A DNA stretch of 44,359 bases, from NCBI GenBank assembly GCA_945888535.1, contig CAMDAN010000009.1, positions 1 to 44,359 on the forward strand, read 5' to 3'. Numbering within the stretch: position 1 is the first letter of the stretch; every line of letters begins with the position of its first letter. Origin of the DNA: Bordetella parapertussis. Its GTDB lineage: Bacteria > Pseudomonadota > Gammaproteobacteria > Burkholderiales > Burkholderiaceae_C. The position numbers and the translations under genes are program-made. This document shows, in pieces, positions 6,884-14,994 of the stretch. Below the pieces are notes generated by a model. The model was not told the origin of the DNA. It saw only the letters and a list, made by a program, of their open reading frames with translations, and did no database searches.

Positions 6884-7828
6884 TTAGGTGCTGGTCTTTT
6901 TGATCGCTAAGCGAGAAAAACCCCAAAGCGGAATAACCCCTTGCGCAATCAAAACGCCTAAGCCGACAATCGCGGCAGCAAAGGCTTGGGTCCAATTCCA
7001 TGCTCCGCCCATGGCGAACAGAATAAGCATCACGTAAAAAGGCGTCGCGTTCATGTGCAGGGAAGACAGCGCGATACCGATATTACCAATCGAGACAATC
7101 CAAAGAACTTGGCTAATCGCCAACCCGCCAATAGAGTAAAGCGCCAGCGCACCGAGTTCTTTGAGGCCGAGCACGCTCCAGTCGGGCCCTTGGCCGCCCA
7201 GCAGAGCGTTGATTGCAGCGGCAGCGCCCATGCCAATGGCCGCGCCGCAAAGGGTGATGGTGGTTTGTCCGAGGGCGCTGAGTTGGGGGAAGGACGTAAC
7301 AGTCATTCTGGAGCCTAAGGTGTAAAAAACCATGGAGCTAAAACACAGTGCCGCGCCAAGCCCGAGCCCCACGCTGTCTTTAGAGCCGCTTAGCGCCATC
7401 AATCCGCCCGCAAAACTCAAAACCAAACCCACCAATAAGCTCGCGGTGATTTTTCGCCCGTCCAAAACGACTTCAATCGCGATTCCCACCACCGGCATGG
7501 AGGCCGCGATCACAACGGCAGTCACCGCGTTGGTCATGCCTTGCCCCGCAGCGAGAAGGAATGCCCCAAAGCCGATAGTGCCCCCGCCTATCGCAATGCC
7601 TTTGAGCCAACCCGCGGTTTTAATCGTTTTACCACCCTCCATGAACCACCACACCGGAAGTAGACAAAGCGCTGCTAAGGCAATGCGAACCGCAGTTAAA
7701 AGCAAGGGTGGGACAGGGCCGATCAGTAGGTCAGCCGCAGGCAGACCCGCAGCCCAGACCAGCATGGACAACATGCAGGCCAGGTTGGCAAGGGGGCGGC
7801 TCAGTGAGGCGGAGGTAAACGAACGCAC
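6884..7828 (-). CDS. EamA/DMT family transporter
   Basis: This 314-aa inner-membrane protein has about ten hydrophobic helices arranged as two EamA repeats (roughly residues 12-145 and 155-300), as in drug/metabolite transporters of the RhaT/YdcZ type. The first repeat starts with LACMLSMLVWAAGLPAADLL and the second with LGAALCFSSMVFYTLGSRM. The substrate cannot be read from the sequence; metabolite export is usual for the family. The start is six bases after the stop of the two-helix membrane protein gene. It is therefore the last gene of the ParA operon, though the functional link may be only positional. Confidence 0.85.
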   Translation of the reverse strand: MRSFTSASLSRPLANLACMLSMLVWAAGLPAADLLIGPVPPLLLTAVRIALAALCLLPVWWFMEGGKTIKTAGWLKGIAIGGGTIGFGAFLLAAGQGMTNAVTAVVIAASMPVVGIAIEVVLDGRKITASLLVGLVLSFAGGLMALSGSKDSVGLGLGAALCFSSMVFYTLGSRMTVTSFPQLSALGQTTITLCGAAIGMGAAAAINALLGGQGPDWSVLGLKELGALALYSIGGLAISQVLWIVSIGNIGIALSSLHMNATPFYVMLILFAMGGAWNWTQAFAAAIVGLGVLIAQGVIPLWGFSRLAIKKTST

Positions 7829-7834
7829 CCCGGC

Positions 7835-8314
7835 TCAACCAAAGCGGCTGTTGAGCTGGCGCATCAGGTGGCTGATGTCTGGGTCGTTAACCAATGCGGC
7901 AAGTTCATCGCTGGAAACATCTGCCTGGTTTTTTACATTAGGTGGCGACGCTGTGTTTGTTGAAGGCGTCGCCATAGCTAAGGATGTCGGCGCATCGAGT
8001 TGAATTTCTTCAGGGCGGCGCTCGATCGTGTTGGAAGCGGGAGATGTTTCAAATCTCATCACCACCAAACTCACAGCGGCGACCAAAATACCTAAGAACC
8101 CGAGGGCGATGAGCGCCCAAAAAAGCGCGAGCCACACCGATCCAGCGGCTGGGATTTGCATTTGCGCATAGCTTTGGCCCAACTCGGTTCCCCAAACCAT
8201 CCAAGGCAGTTGTTTAAACCACGCCGTAGGCCCAGCCTCGAGGCTTAAAAGCAAACCAGAGACCAACAAGCAATACCAGTGAACCCAGTAGGCAGAGAGC
8301 AGTTTCTTAGACAT
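7835..8314 (-). CDS. Two-helix inner membrane protein (159 aa)
   Basis: No named family is recognised. The first helix covers roughly residues 12-28 (WYCLLVSGLLLSLEAG) and the second residues 60-86 (LALFWALIALGFLGILVAAVSLVVM). A short loop of about 30 residues between them would be periplasmic. The C-terminal 75 residues are cytoplasmic, Ser/Thr/Pro-rich and unstructured, and end in a short helix (DELAALVNDPDISHLMRQL). A membrane anchor with a long cytoplasmic tail beside a ParA ATPase could be its docking site. That is inference from gene order. Confidence 0.6.
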   Translation of the reverse strand: MSKKLLSAYWVHWYCLLVSGLLLSLEAGPTAWFKQLPWMVWGTELGQSYAQMQIPAAGSVWLALFWALIALGFLGILVAAVSLVVMRFETSPASNTIERRPEEIQLDAPTSLAMATPSTNTASPPNVKNQADVSSDELAALVNDPDISHLMRQLNSRFG

Positions 8315-8326
8315 GGGCAGTTTTAA

Positions 8327-8845
8327 TCAAAAGGGCTTTGGGGCCGCAGGAACTTTAAGCGCCAGTTGCGCAATCAAGTCACGTCGGTAATTGCTGATTT
8401 TGAGATTGCGCTCTTCGGTGGCCTTGGCTTCTTGCATATCGGCCTGAACTTTGGCTTGTAATTGGTTGATGTCAGTGCCCATTTGGAGAATGATGGTTTC
8501 CAACTCATATTTGCGAAGCTTGAGGTCGTCAAGTTCAGCCAGCGTTCTCGAGACGCGGAGCAAAATATCTTGTGATTTATCTGCTTGGTCGAGCCGGCTA
8601 AAGAGTTCGCGTACGAGCTCGGCCGTCTCTGCAACTTTAGGGATTGGTAATTTAGAAGGCACTTGCTGCGTCGAATTTTCAGAAGCGTTGGGTGCTTGTT
8701 CAGAGATATTCAAACGGGACCCTTGGCGATTAAAGTGGTACACGCCTGATGTATCAATGGATGGAGGCGGCACAACTGTAGTCGCTGGAGCCTGCGATTC
8801 AGCGTTACTGTGAATCCACCCAACAGTGGGATCAAATTTTTTCAT
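8327..8845 (-). CDS. Coiled-coil protein of ParA operon (172 aa)
   Basis: The family is not recognised. The first 70 residues are low-complexity and rich in Pro, Ser and Asn. A long helical stretch follows (about 75-160) with regular leucines (AELVRELFSRLDQADKSQDI, AELDDLKLRKYELETIILQM), a likely coiled coil. There is no signal peptide or membrane helix. The gene is 20 bp downstream of the ParA gene and 12 bp upstream of the membrane protein gene, so the three are almost certainly cotranscribed. It may act as the cargo adaptor or ATPase-activating partner of ParA, which is inferred from position only. Confidence 0.6.
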   Translation of the reverse strand: MKKFDPTVGWIHSNAESQAPATTVVPPPSIDTSGVYHFNRQGSRLNISEQAPNASENSTQQVPSKLPIPKVAETAELVRELFSRLDQADKSQDILLRVSRTLAELDDLKLRKYELETIILQMGTDINQLQAKVQADMQEAKATEERNLKISNYRRDLIAQLALKVPAAPKPF

Positions 8846-8865
8846 AAGGCGTCTCGCTCAATCAA

Positions 8866-9741
8866 TCAAACGGCTTTTTTGAACTTACTAAAGAAGTTAC
8901 CAAAAGACCGGGCTGGTTCCGCTTGCACAACGGTGTGCGTTTGAAACTCTTTTTGGCGACTATGCTGTTCAAAAACAAAAGTATCCAATAATGTAGCACC
9001 CAATCCTGCGCGTTTTTTGCTATTCCAAATCGGCGTGACTTTATCACCCACTTTCTTCAACTCGCGCGTTTCTTGAATTTCAGTCACCGCTTGGCTCAAC
9101 TCGTGGCCGATTTGCAAAAAGCTCTCTCTGCAGTGTTGGTTTTTGGCGTTAAAAATGTATTCTTGGCCAAATATCGATTGGATATCCAAGAAAAACGGCA
9201 GCGGGCTGGTGAGAGAAAACCGCACGGGGAAGTTATTTTGCGTCAGGATGTCTTGGTAGTCCTGTTCGCGGTGTAAGCGGCTTGGAACAATCACCAACTT
9301 GGGCGCGAAGTCCCCCGGAGTATTGAAAACCGCTTTAAAGCGAGAGACAAACTCGATCGAACTGCTGAGTTCAAGTTTGGAGAGAGACGTAGGAACAATG
9401 ACGATATCAAAGTCCAACATCAAGGATGAGGGAAAAATATTGATCCAAGTGAGATCAGCGAATACAAAATCTGCATCGCGCTCGGCCAAGCGGATGGCCT
9501 GGCGCATTTTCAAAACCGCCAGCTGCGGATCGCGTTCGGTCACCACATCACACACCGTGGGGGTTGCACCTTCAATGGGCGCCCTTGTGAGCCACGTGCT
9601 AGAAGAGGCTTGGTGGTCAAAGTCAACCAATGAAACTTTGCGTTGGTGGTGATGGGCAAAGAAGGCCGCCAAATTGGCAGTCAAGGTACTTTTTCCAACG
9701 CCACCCTTTTGGCTCGTCACCAGAATTTTGATTGCGCTCAT
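8866..9741 (-). CDS. Orphan ParA/MinD-family ATPase
   Basis: A deviant Walker A box KGGVGKST starts near residue 11, with the signature lysine of the ParA/MinD group. Walker A' is VDFDHQASS and a Walker B-like strand is FVFADL. The length is 291 aa from the ATG at 9741, which begins directly with MSAIKILVTSQ; the upstream in-frame extension lacks family similarity. No parB, parS or MinE lies nearby, so this is not a chromosome-partition locus. Such orphan ParAs position large complexes (chemotaxis arrays, flagella, carboxysomes) on the nucleoid or membrane. The C-terminal 50 residues (from KKVGDKVTP) extend beyond the ATPase fold and may bind a partner. Confidence 0.85.
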   Translation of the reverse strand: MSAIKILVTSQKGGVGKSTLTANLAAFFAHHHQRKVSLVDFDHQASSSTWLTRAPIEGATPTVCDVVTERDPQLAVLKMRQAIRLAERDADFVFADLTWINIFPSSLMLDFDIVIVPTSLSKLELSSSIEFVSRFKAVFNTPGDFAPKLVIVPSRLHREQDYQDILTQNNFPVRFSLTSPLPFFLDIQSIFGQEYIFNAKNQHCRESFLQIGHELSQAVTEIQETRELKKVGDKVTPIWNSKKRAGLGATLLDTFVFEQHSRQKEFQTHTVVQAEPARSFGNFFSKFKKAV

Positions 9742-9810
9742 GTCGCTGTACTCTTTGAAAAGGGGGAGGGTGACGATAGAGCAATACTGGGAAATAGGCA
9801 AGTATTTTTA

Positions 9811-9824
9811 TTACATTGATGTAA
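9811..9824. promoter_or_regulatory. Inverted repeat upstream of ParA gene
   Basis: TTACAT-TG-ATGTAA has matching 6-base arms and lies in the 90-bp gap between the VWA gene stop and the ParA start, about 70 bp ahead of the ParA ATG. It could be an operator for the ParA operon. It is too short and lacks the T-run needed for an intrinsic terminator. Confidence 0.35.
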
Positions 9825-9831
9825 TTTGGCC

Positions 9832-11046
9832 CTATTTCGTTAGCATTCGCATTGCTTCTTCAAGCCCCTTGAGGGTGAGCGGGTACATACGTTGCTGCAT
9901 GAGTTGTTGGACCACGCTGATACTTTGGCGGTATTGCCAAACGCCTTGGGGCTCTGGGTTGATCCAGGCAAATTTGGGAAAAGCGCTGGTAAGCCGCTGC
10001 AGCCACTCCGCGCCAGGCTCCTCGTTGTTGTACTCCACGCTGCCCCCGGGTTGCAAAATTTCATAGGGGCTCATGGTGGCGTCACCCACAAAAATCAGTT
10101 TGTAGTCTTTGTTGTATTTGCGGATGATGTCCCAGGTCGCAAATTTTTCAGCAAATCGCCGCCGGTTGTTTTTCCACATGAAGTCATACACACAGTTGTG
10201 GAAGTAGTAAAACTCCAAGTGTTTGAATTCGGTTTTGGTGGCGCTAAAGAGTTCCTCGACACGTGCGATGTGGTCGTCCATGGTTCCGCCTACGTCCATC
10301 AGCAACAACACTTTGACGTTGTTGTGGCGTTCGGGAATCATCTTGATGTCTAAATAACCTGCGTTGGCGGCGGTACTGCGAATCGTGTCATCTAAATCGA
10401 GTTCGAAATCATTGCCTTCACGGGCAAATTTACGCAGCCTGCGCAAAGCGACCTTGATGTTGCGGGTACCGAGCTCTTGGGTGTCGTCGTAGTCTTTGTA
10501 GGCGCGCTGGTCCCAGACCTTGACCGCGCTGCGGTTGCGACTTTTGTCTTGCCCAATGCGGATGCCTTGCGGGTTATGACCGTAAGCACCAAAGGGCGAG
10601 GTGCCGCCGGTACCAATCCATTTGCTACCACCTTCGTGGCGTTCTTTTTGTTCCTCAAAGCGCTTTTTAAGCGTCTCCATCAACTCGTCCCAACCGAGTT
10701 TTTGAATCTTTGCGAGCTCTTCGGGGCTAAGTTGAAGCTCTAAATTTTTACGCAACCACTCAAGTGGGACTTCTTTGGTGAAGTCGGCAATCATCTCAAC
10801 GCCCTTGAAGTACGAAGCAAAAGCCCGGTCAAACTTGTCGTAGTGTTTTTCGTCCTTGACCAACGCGGTGCGACTTAGGTAGTAGAAATCGTCAATCGCA
10901 TAGCCGCTGGCTTCTTCGTCATTGTCTAGTTCGGGTGTATTCGGCCCGACAACGCCTTTTTGCAGCGCTTCTAAAAGAGTCAGGTACTCTTTAACGGAGA
11001 CCGGCAGTTTGGCTGAGCGAAGGGTGTAAAAAAAGTCGAGCAACAT
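9832..11046 (-). CDS. CoxE-type VWA domain protein
   Basis: This 404-aa protein has a helical N-terminal half (residues 1-240) and a C-terminal von Willebrand A domain. The VWA strand VKVLLLMDVGGTMDDH carries a MIDAS-like DxGGT motif in place of DxSxS. LIFVGDATMSP follows as a later metal-site segment. Such proteins partner with MoxR ATPases to act as chaperones for metal-centre insertion or complex assembly. The matching MoxR gene is 0.85 kb upstream in the same orientation. Despite the CoxE-like family name, no CO dehydrogenase genes are present. Target proteins cannot be inferred from sequence. Confidence 0.85.
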   Translation of the reverse strand: MLLDFFYTLRSAKLPVSVKEYLTLLEALQKGVVGPNTPELDNDEEASGYAIDDFYYLSRTALVKDEKHYDKFDRAFASYFKGVEMIADFTKEVPLEWLRKNLELQLSPEELAKIQKLGWDELMETLKKRFEEQKERHEGGSKWIGTGGTSPFGAYGHNPQGIRIGQDKSRNRSAVKVWDQRAYKDYDDTQELGTRNIKVALRRLRKFAREGNDFELDLDDTIRSTAANAGYLDIKMIPERHNNVKVLLLMDVGGTMDDHIARVEELFSATKTEFKHLEFYYFHNCVYDFMWKNNRRRFAEKFATWDIIRKYNKDYKLIFVGDATMSPYEILQPGGSVEYNNEEPGAEWLQRLTSAFPKFAWINPEPQGVWQYRQSISVVQQLMQQRMYPLTLKGLEEAMRMLTK

Positions 11047-11056
11047 AGCGTAAAAA

Positions 11057-11650
11057 TCAGCGTGGTTTGTTTAAAGCGTGCAACAGTTGCGCCCGAACTT
11101 CGGGCCACTCTCCATAGCGAAGGCTGTACATCACCGTATCGCGAATCGTCCCATCGCGTCGCAGGGCGTGACCGCGTAACACGCCGTCTTTTTTGGCGCC
11201 TAAACGCTCAATGGCCGCGATTGAAGCGAAGTTAAAGTTATCTGTTCTCCAGCCAACCACGTGGCAGCCCAGTGTTTCAAATGCGTGGCTCATTAACAGC
11301 AATTTACATGTGCTGTTCACGTGGCTGCGTTGGTAGCTTTTGGCATACCAGGTGTAACCAATTTCAAGGCGTTGAATCGCTGGGACAATGTCGTGGTAAC
11401 TGCTGGAGCCAATCACTTTGCCACTGCTGTCTTCTATGACAGCAAAGGCAAAGCGGTGACCCGCTTCGCGCATCGCCAAGGAGTCTTCGATGTATTTGCG
11501 GGTATCTTTTGGCTCGGGAACCGACGTCACGCGGATATTCCATAACTCGCCGTCCGCCGCCGCCGCGCGAAGTCCCTCTTCGTGGGCCAACGCAAGGGGT
11601 ACGAGAGAAACACCGCGAGCACTCAGCGTAATAGGTTCTACAAAAGCCAT
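11057..11650 (-). CDS. GNAT family acetyltransferase (RimJ/RimL type)
   Basis: The 197-aa sequence fits the RimJ/RimL branch of GNAT enzymes, which transfer acetyl from acetyl-CoA to N-terminal amines or small molecules. Visible are the N-terminal strand with LVPLALAHEEGL, the central FAFAVIEDSSGKVIGSSSY, the LEIGYTWYAKSYQRSHVNSTCKLL helix-turn region (split here; it replaces the R/Q-x-x-G-x-G/A loop with RSHVNS) and the C-terminal FNFASIAAIERLGAKKDG motif. It lies 10 bp upstream of the VWA gene and 9 bp downstream of the small membrane protein gene. The substrate is unknown. Confidence 0.85.
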   Translation of the reverse strand: MAFVEPITLSARGVSLVPLALAHEEGLRAAAADGELWNIRVTSVPEPKDTRKYIEDSLAMREAGHRFAFAVIEDSSGKVIGSSSYHDIVPAIQRLEIGYTWYAKSYQRSHVNSTCKLLLMSHAFETLGCHVVGWRTDNFNFASIAAIERLGAKKDGVLRGHALRRDGTIRDTVMYSLRYGEWPEVRAQLLHALNKPR

Positions 11651-11659
11651 GGATTCCTT

Positions 11660-11878
11660 TTATTCTTTCTCTTTGCGTGATTTTTGCCAGCGCCTTGCCC
11701 ATTGCAAACCGAGTCCCCCGCCCAAGCCCACGAGCAAGATCGCAAAAATGCTCGCGTTTCCATAGCCTGGCGCAAACAGGTCGAGGCCTAACAATCGACC
11801 CGCCCAAAACCCTGCCAAGGCGCCACCGACGAAGCCAATCGCATCAGACAGACCTTCGGCCCACAGATTTTTTTTCAT
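11660..11878 (-). CDS. Small membrane protein (72 aa)
   Basis: The protein begins MKKNLWAEGL at 11878 and has two glycine-rich hydrophobic stretches, about residues 14-32 (IGFVGGALAGFWAGRLLGL) and 40-58 (ASIFAILLVGLGGGLGLQWA), followed by a basic tail. This resembles AtpZ/AtpI-like glycine-rich two-helix proteins in general form, but no assignment is made. It lies between the MoxR and GNAT genes, with gaps of 11 and 9 bp. Confidence 0.6.
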   Translation of the reverse strand: MKKNLWAEGLSDAIGFVGGALAGFWAGRLLGLDLFAPGYGNASIFAILLVGLGGGLGLQWARRWQKSRKEKE

Positions 11879-11889
11879 GGCGTATTGCC

Positions 11890-12744
11890 TCAACGGTTAT
11901 TGCGTTGCATGAACATCAGTTTCTCAAACAGCGAGACGTCTTGTTCGTTTTTCAACAGCGCACCAACCAGCGGAGGAATCGCCATTTTTTCGTCTTTGGA
12001 TTGCAGTGTCTCTAAAGGGATATCTTCGGCAAGCAAAAGTTTGAGCCAATCCAAGAGTTCGCTGGTAGAGGGCTTTTTCTTAAGCCCAGGCAAATTGCGA
12101 ACCTCGTAGAAGGTTTTCATTGCCGCACTCAGCAGTTCCTTTTTGAGCGCGGGAAAGTGCACGTCCACAATGTTTTGCATCGTCGGCGCATCGGGAAATT
12201 TAATGTAATGAAAGAAGCAGCGGCGAAGAAAAGCGTCGGGCAATTCTTTTTCGTTATTGGATGTAATGAATACCAAAGGGCGGTGTTTGGCCTTGATGAG
12301 TTCGCGGGTTTCGTAGCAATAAAACTCCATGCGGTCGATCTCTCGCAGCAAGTCATTTGGAAACTCAATGTCGGCTTTGTCGATTTCATCAATTAAAAGC
12401 GCTACAGGTTGGTCGGCAGTAAAGGCTTGCCACAAGACGCCTTTGACAATGTAGTTGTGAATATTCTTGACCCGCTCACCGCCATCAATATCTGAGAGCT
12501 GCGAGTCGCGCAGGCGGCTCACGGCGTCGTATTCATAGAGTCCTTGTTGGGCTTTGGTGGTGGACTTGATGTGCCACTGAAGCAAGGGCAAATCGAGTGC
12601 TTGGGCTACTTCTTCTGCCAACATGGTTTTACCGGTTCCGGGTTCGCCTTTGACCAAAAGCGGCCTTTGCAAAGTGATTGCCGCGTTAACGGAAAGCATC
12701 AGGTCTTGGGTGGCAACGTAATTTTTAGTTCCGTGAAATTTCAT
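11890..12744 (-). CDS. MoxR family AAA+ ATPase
   Basis: Starting from the ATG at 12744 (284 aa) the sequence opens with MKFHGTKNYVAT. Walker A is GEPGTGKT at about residue 33, Walker B is ALLIDEID, sensor 1 is PLVFITSNNEKELP, and the following AFLRRCFFHYI carries the arginine finger. The protein is cytoplasmic and hexameric in characterised relatives, and it remodels proteins together with a VWA partner, here the CoxE-like protein at 9832. A further start at 12765 exists, but family alignments begin near MKFHG. It is the first gene of a four-gene operon and is divergent from the cytochrome gene. Confidence 0.9.
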   Translation of the reverse strand: MKFHGTKNYVATQDLMLSVNAAITLQRPLLVKGEPGTGKTMLAEEVAQALDLPLLQWHIKSTTKAQQGLYEYDAVSRLRDSQLSDIDGGERVKNIHNYIVKGVLWQAFTADQPVALLIDEIDKADIEFPNDLLREIDRMEFYCYETRELIKAKHRPLVFITSNNEKELPDAFLRRCFFHYIKFPDAPTMQNIVDVHFPALKKELLSAAMKTFYEVRNLPGLKKKPSTSELLDWLKLLLAEDIPLETLQSKDEKMAIPPLVGALLKNEQDVSLFEKLMFMQRNNR

Positions 12745-12809
12745 AACAGTCGTTTTTCTTGACAATAGTCATTGTTTGCAGGGGCGCGATGGGCTCGGAT
12801 AGTCATCGA

Positions 12810-12815
12810 TATAAT
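12810..12815 (+). promoter_or_regulatory. -10 element for the cytochrome gene
   Basis: A perfect TATAAT lies 45 bp before the cytochrome start codon in the 116-bp divergent gap. No good -35 hexamer is present at 16-18 bp, so an activator may assist. Confidence 0.45.
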
Positions 12816-12860
12816 CGCAGAGTCAATTTATACCAATCTCTACCTGATTGTCTGCGCAAA

Positions 12861-13526
12861 ATGAATCAATTGCTTCTGTCCCTGTCTGCTTTTCTTGTCG
12901 CTTCTGTGACCGTACTTTCTGCCAATGCGCTAGAGATCAAGGGTGATGCCAAGGCGGGGGAAAAGAAAAACGCCATGTGCATCGGTTGCCACGGCATCGT
13001 GGGATACCAAGCGAGCTTCCCTGAAATCCATAAAGTTCCCAAAATTTCTGGCCAAGGCGAGAAATACATCATTTCCGCACTCAATGCCTACAAAAAAGGC
13101 GAGCGCAAGCATCCAACAATGCGCGGAATTTCTGCATCACTCTCTGACCAAGATATGGCTGACTTGGCTGTTTTCTACGCGACCAATGGCGTCGATATGA
13201 ACGCCAAGCCCTTGGAAAAAGCGGCTGATGGCTCAGCCAAAGCCATGGAGTTAATTGCTAAAGGCGCGTGTTTGTCTTGCCACGGCGAAAGCCTCAGCAA
13301 GCCGATTGATCCAAGTTACCCTAAGCTTGCTGGCCAACACAATGACTATCTTTATGTCGCGCTCAAGGCTTACAAGGTGGACGGAAACCCCCAAGTGGGC
13401 CGTGGTAATGCGATCATGGGCGGTGTCGCAAAACAGTTCACCAATGCGGAGTTAAAAGAGCTGGCCAATTACATCGGCCGCTTGCCGGGTGATCTGAAAA
13501 CCGTACCTGAAAGCCGGTTCCGTTAA
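12861..13526 (+). CDS. Diheme cytochrome c (c4-like)
   Basis: This is a 221-aa periplasmic electron carrier with a signal peptide (LLLSLSAFLVASVTVLSANA) and two heme c sites, CIGCH near residue 40 and CLSCH near residue 140. Candidate methionine axial ligands are in MRGISASL and MGGVAKQF. Two similar halves of about 90 residues match the cytochrome c4 arrangement. In Burkholderiales such proteins pass electrons from the bc1 complex to terminal oxidases, consistent with the cox cluster 3 kb downstream. The start at 12861 places the signal peptide at the N-terminus; an upstream in-frame ATG at 12759 would add unrelated residues. Confidence 0.9.
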   Translation: MNQLLLSLSAFLVASVTVLSANALEIKGDAKAGEKKNAMCIGCHGIVGYQASFPEIHKVPKISGQGEKYIISALNAYKKGERKHPTMRGISASLSDQDMADLAVFYATNGVDMNAKPLEKAADGSAKAMELIAKGACLSCHGESLSKPIDPSYPKLAGQHNDYLYVALKAYKVDGNPQVGRGNAIMGGVAKQFTNAELKELANYIGRLPGDLKTVPESRFR

Positions 13527-13539
13527 TTTCTAGCCTCGG

Positions 13540-13974
13540 TTAATCACGGGTTGCGTGCCTTTGCACGCAGGCGATGTAAGCGTCCCCGTCTGGGGGGCGT
13601 TTCGCACTCTGGCTTTCTTCCAACATCTTTCCTAGGCATTCCATGGTTTCATGGTGTGCGTCGTGAAGGGAGTTGCGCTTGTGGGTCAGCAGTTCAACCG
13701 CTTGACGAATTCCACGGGGCTGGTCAATGCTGCACTGCTCGCTGATGGACAGGTGCATCGACAAGTGCAAGAAAGGGTTGCTTTGTCCCTGGGCGTTGGG
13801 ATACACCTGACCTAAGGCCGCATCCACATTGGAAAAATCTGCGTGGTACTCAGGATGCTCGGCGATCCATTGGCTGGCTAAAGTTTCGATGGCCTCCATA
13901 GGCGCTTTGAGAACCGATTTTTCGTAGACGGTGCAAAAAAATCGACGAACATCTTCTTGTGAGGGACTGAACAT
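13540..13974 (-). CDS. DUF1841 family protein
   Basis: The N-terminus MFSPSQEDVRRFFCTVYEK and the central block NPFLHLSMHLSISEQ followed by DQPRGIRQ are hallmarks of DUF1841, a 140-150-residue cytoplasmic family found in beta- and gammaproteobacteria. The length is 144 aa. The conserved histidines in HLSMHLSI and in LHDAHHETMECL suggest a metal site, but the function is unknown. The gene is convergent with the cytochrome gene. Confidence 0.85.
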   Translation of the reverse strand: MFSPSQEDVRRFFCTVYEKSVLKAPMEAIETLASQWIAEHPEYHADFSNVDAALGQVYPNAQGQSNPFLHLSMHLSISEQCSIDQPRGIRQAVELLTHKRNSLHDAHHETMECLGKMLEESQSAKRPPDGDAYIACVQRHATRD

Positions 13975-14006
13975 GCGCCGAGGTTACCATGGGCTTTTAA
14001 AGCTTT

Positions 14007-14477
14007 ATGAGCCACCAAGGTATGAAAACTTTTGAAACTTTACAAGACTTAGCCGATTGCGTCGGACAAGAAGTAGCGACCAGCGACTGGGTTGAAATTA
14101 CCCAGGAGCACATCAACCAATTTGCCCAAGCCACGGGCGACCACCAGTGGATCCATGTTGATCTTGAACGCGCAAGCCAAGGCCCTTTTGGAGCGCCTAT
14201 TGCGCACGGTTTTTTTACCTTGTCGTTGATCCCTCAATTTTTCGACTCGGCGCTCAAGATCACTCAAGCGCGTATGGGTGTGAACTACGGACTCAATAAG
14301 GTTCGTTTTATGGCGCCCGTTCCCGTCAACAGTCGCCTGCGGGCGACTTTAAAGTTGCTCAAAGCCGACCCGATAGAAAACCACGGGTTTCAATTTACGT
14401 GGGAAGTCACCACCCAGCGAGAAGGCGTTGCTAAGCCGGTGTGTATCGCCGAGTCGTTGGCACGCCTTTATCCTTGA
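14007..14477 (+). CDS. MaoC family (R)-specific enoyl-CoA hydratase
   Basis: This is a 156-aa hot-dog fold protein. The hydratase motif FAQATGDHQWIHVD (residues 38-51) supplies the catalytic Asp and His, and GPFGAPIAHGFFTLSL forms the acyl-CoA cleft. The NYGLNKVRF strand and APVPVNSRLR complete the family pattern. These enzymes hydrate trans-2-enoyl-CoA, for example to feed beta-oxidation intermediates to PHA synthesis. An alternative start at codon 6 (MKTF) is possible. It stands alone, divergent from DUF1841. Confidence 0.9.
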   Translation: MSHQGMKTFETLQDLADCVGQEVATSDWVEITQEHINQFAQATGDHQWIHVDLERASQGPFGAPIAHGFFTLSLIPQFFDSALKITQARMGVNYGLNKVRFMAPVPVNSRLRATLKLLKADPIENHGFQFTWEVTTQREGVAKPVCIAESLARLYP

Positions 14478-14487
14478 AGAGCTTTCT

Positions 14488-14949
14488 TTAGGCAAACCCG
14501 TTTTGTCGCCAAGCCTCAAAGACTGTGACTGCGACCGCGTTAGATAAATTCAGGCTGCGCTGGTCTTTTTGCATTGGGAGTTTGAGGCTTTGCCTAGGCC
14601 CAAACGAGGCCCTGACGGCATCCGAAATTCCCTTGGTCTCCGATCCAAAAACCAGCCAATCGCCGGGTTTAAAGGCCGTATCGAAAGGATTTTTCGCCCC
14701 TCGGGTTGTCAAGGTAAACAGCCGATCAGGCGCGGGGCGTTCGGTGTCTAAAAAAGCTTGCCAATCGCGGTGGCGTTTAAGCGTTGCGTACTCGTGGTAG
14801 TCCAAGCCCGCCCGGCGCATGTGTTTGTCATCCATCGAAAACCCCAAGGGCTCTACCAAATGCAAGATGCATCCGGTATTGGCCGCGAGTCGGATGACGT
14901 TACCGGTATTGGGGGGAATCTCGGGTTCCACTAAAACAATATTAAACAT
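14488..14949 (-). CDS. trmL: tRNA (cytidine/uridine-2'-O-)-methyltransferase TrmL
   Basis: The 153-aa SPOUT methyltransferase methylates the 2'-O of the wobble base (C34/U34) in tRNA-Leu isoacceptors. The opening NIVLVEPEIPPNTGNVIRL, the strand WLVFGSETKGI, and the C-terminal LPMQKDQRSLNLSNAVAV knot are the three conserved motifs. The length equals the E. coli enzyme, within a few residues. The gene is convergent with maoC, with a 10-bp gap. Confidence 0.95.
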   Translation of the reverse strand: MFNIVLVEPEIPPNTGNVIRLAANTGCILHLVEPLGFSMDDKHMRRAGLDYHEYATLKRHRDWQAFLDTERPAPDRLFTLTTRGAKNPFDTAFKPGDWLVFGSETKGISDAVRASFGPRQSLKLPMQKDQRSLNLSNAVAVTVFEAWRQNGFA

Positions 14950-14994
14950 ACGCAGATTGTCGCTTGACCGATGGCCTTTTGGAATGGTTTCTTT

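Noticed and set aside
7332..8003. Long plus-strand frame opposite the EamA gene
   Set aside because: It lies antisense to a clear transporter and shows no domain, ribosome site or compositional support.
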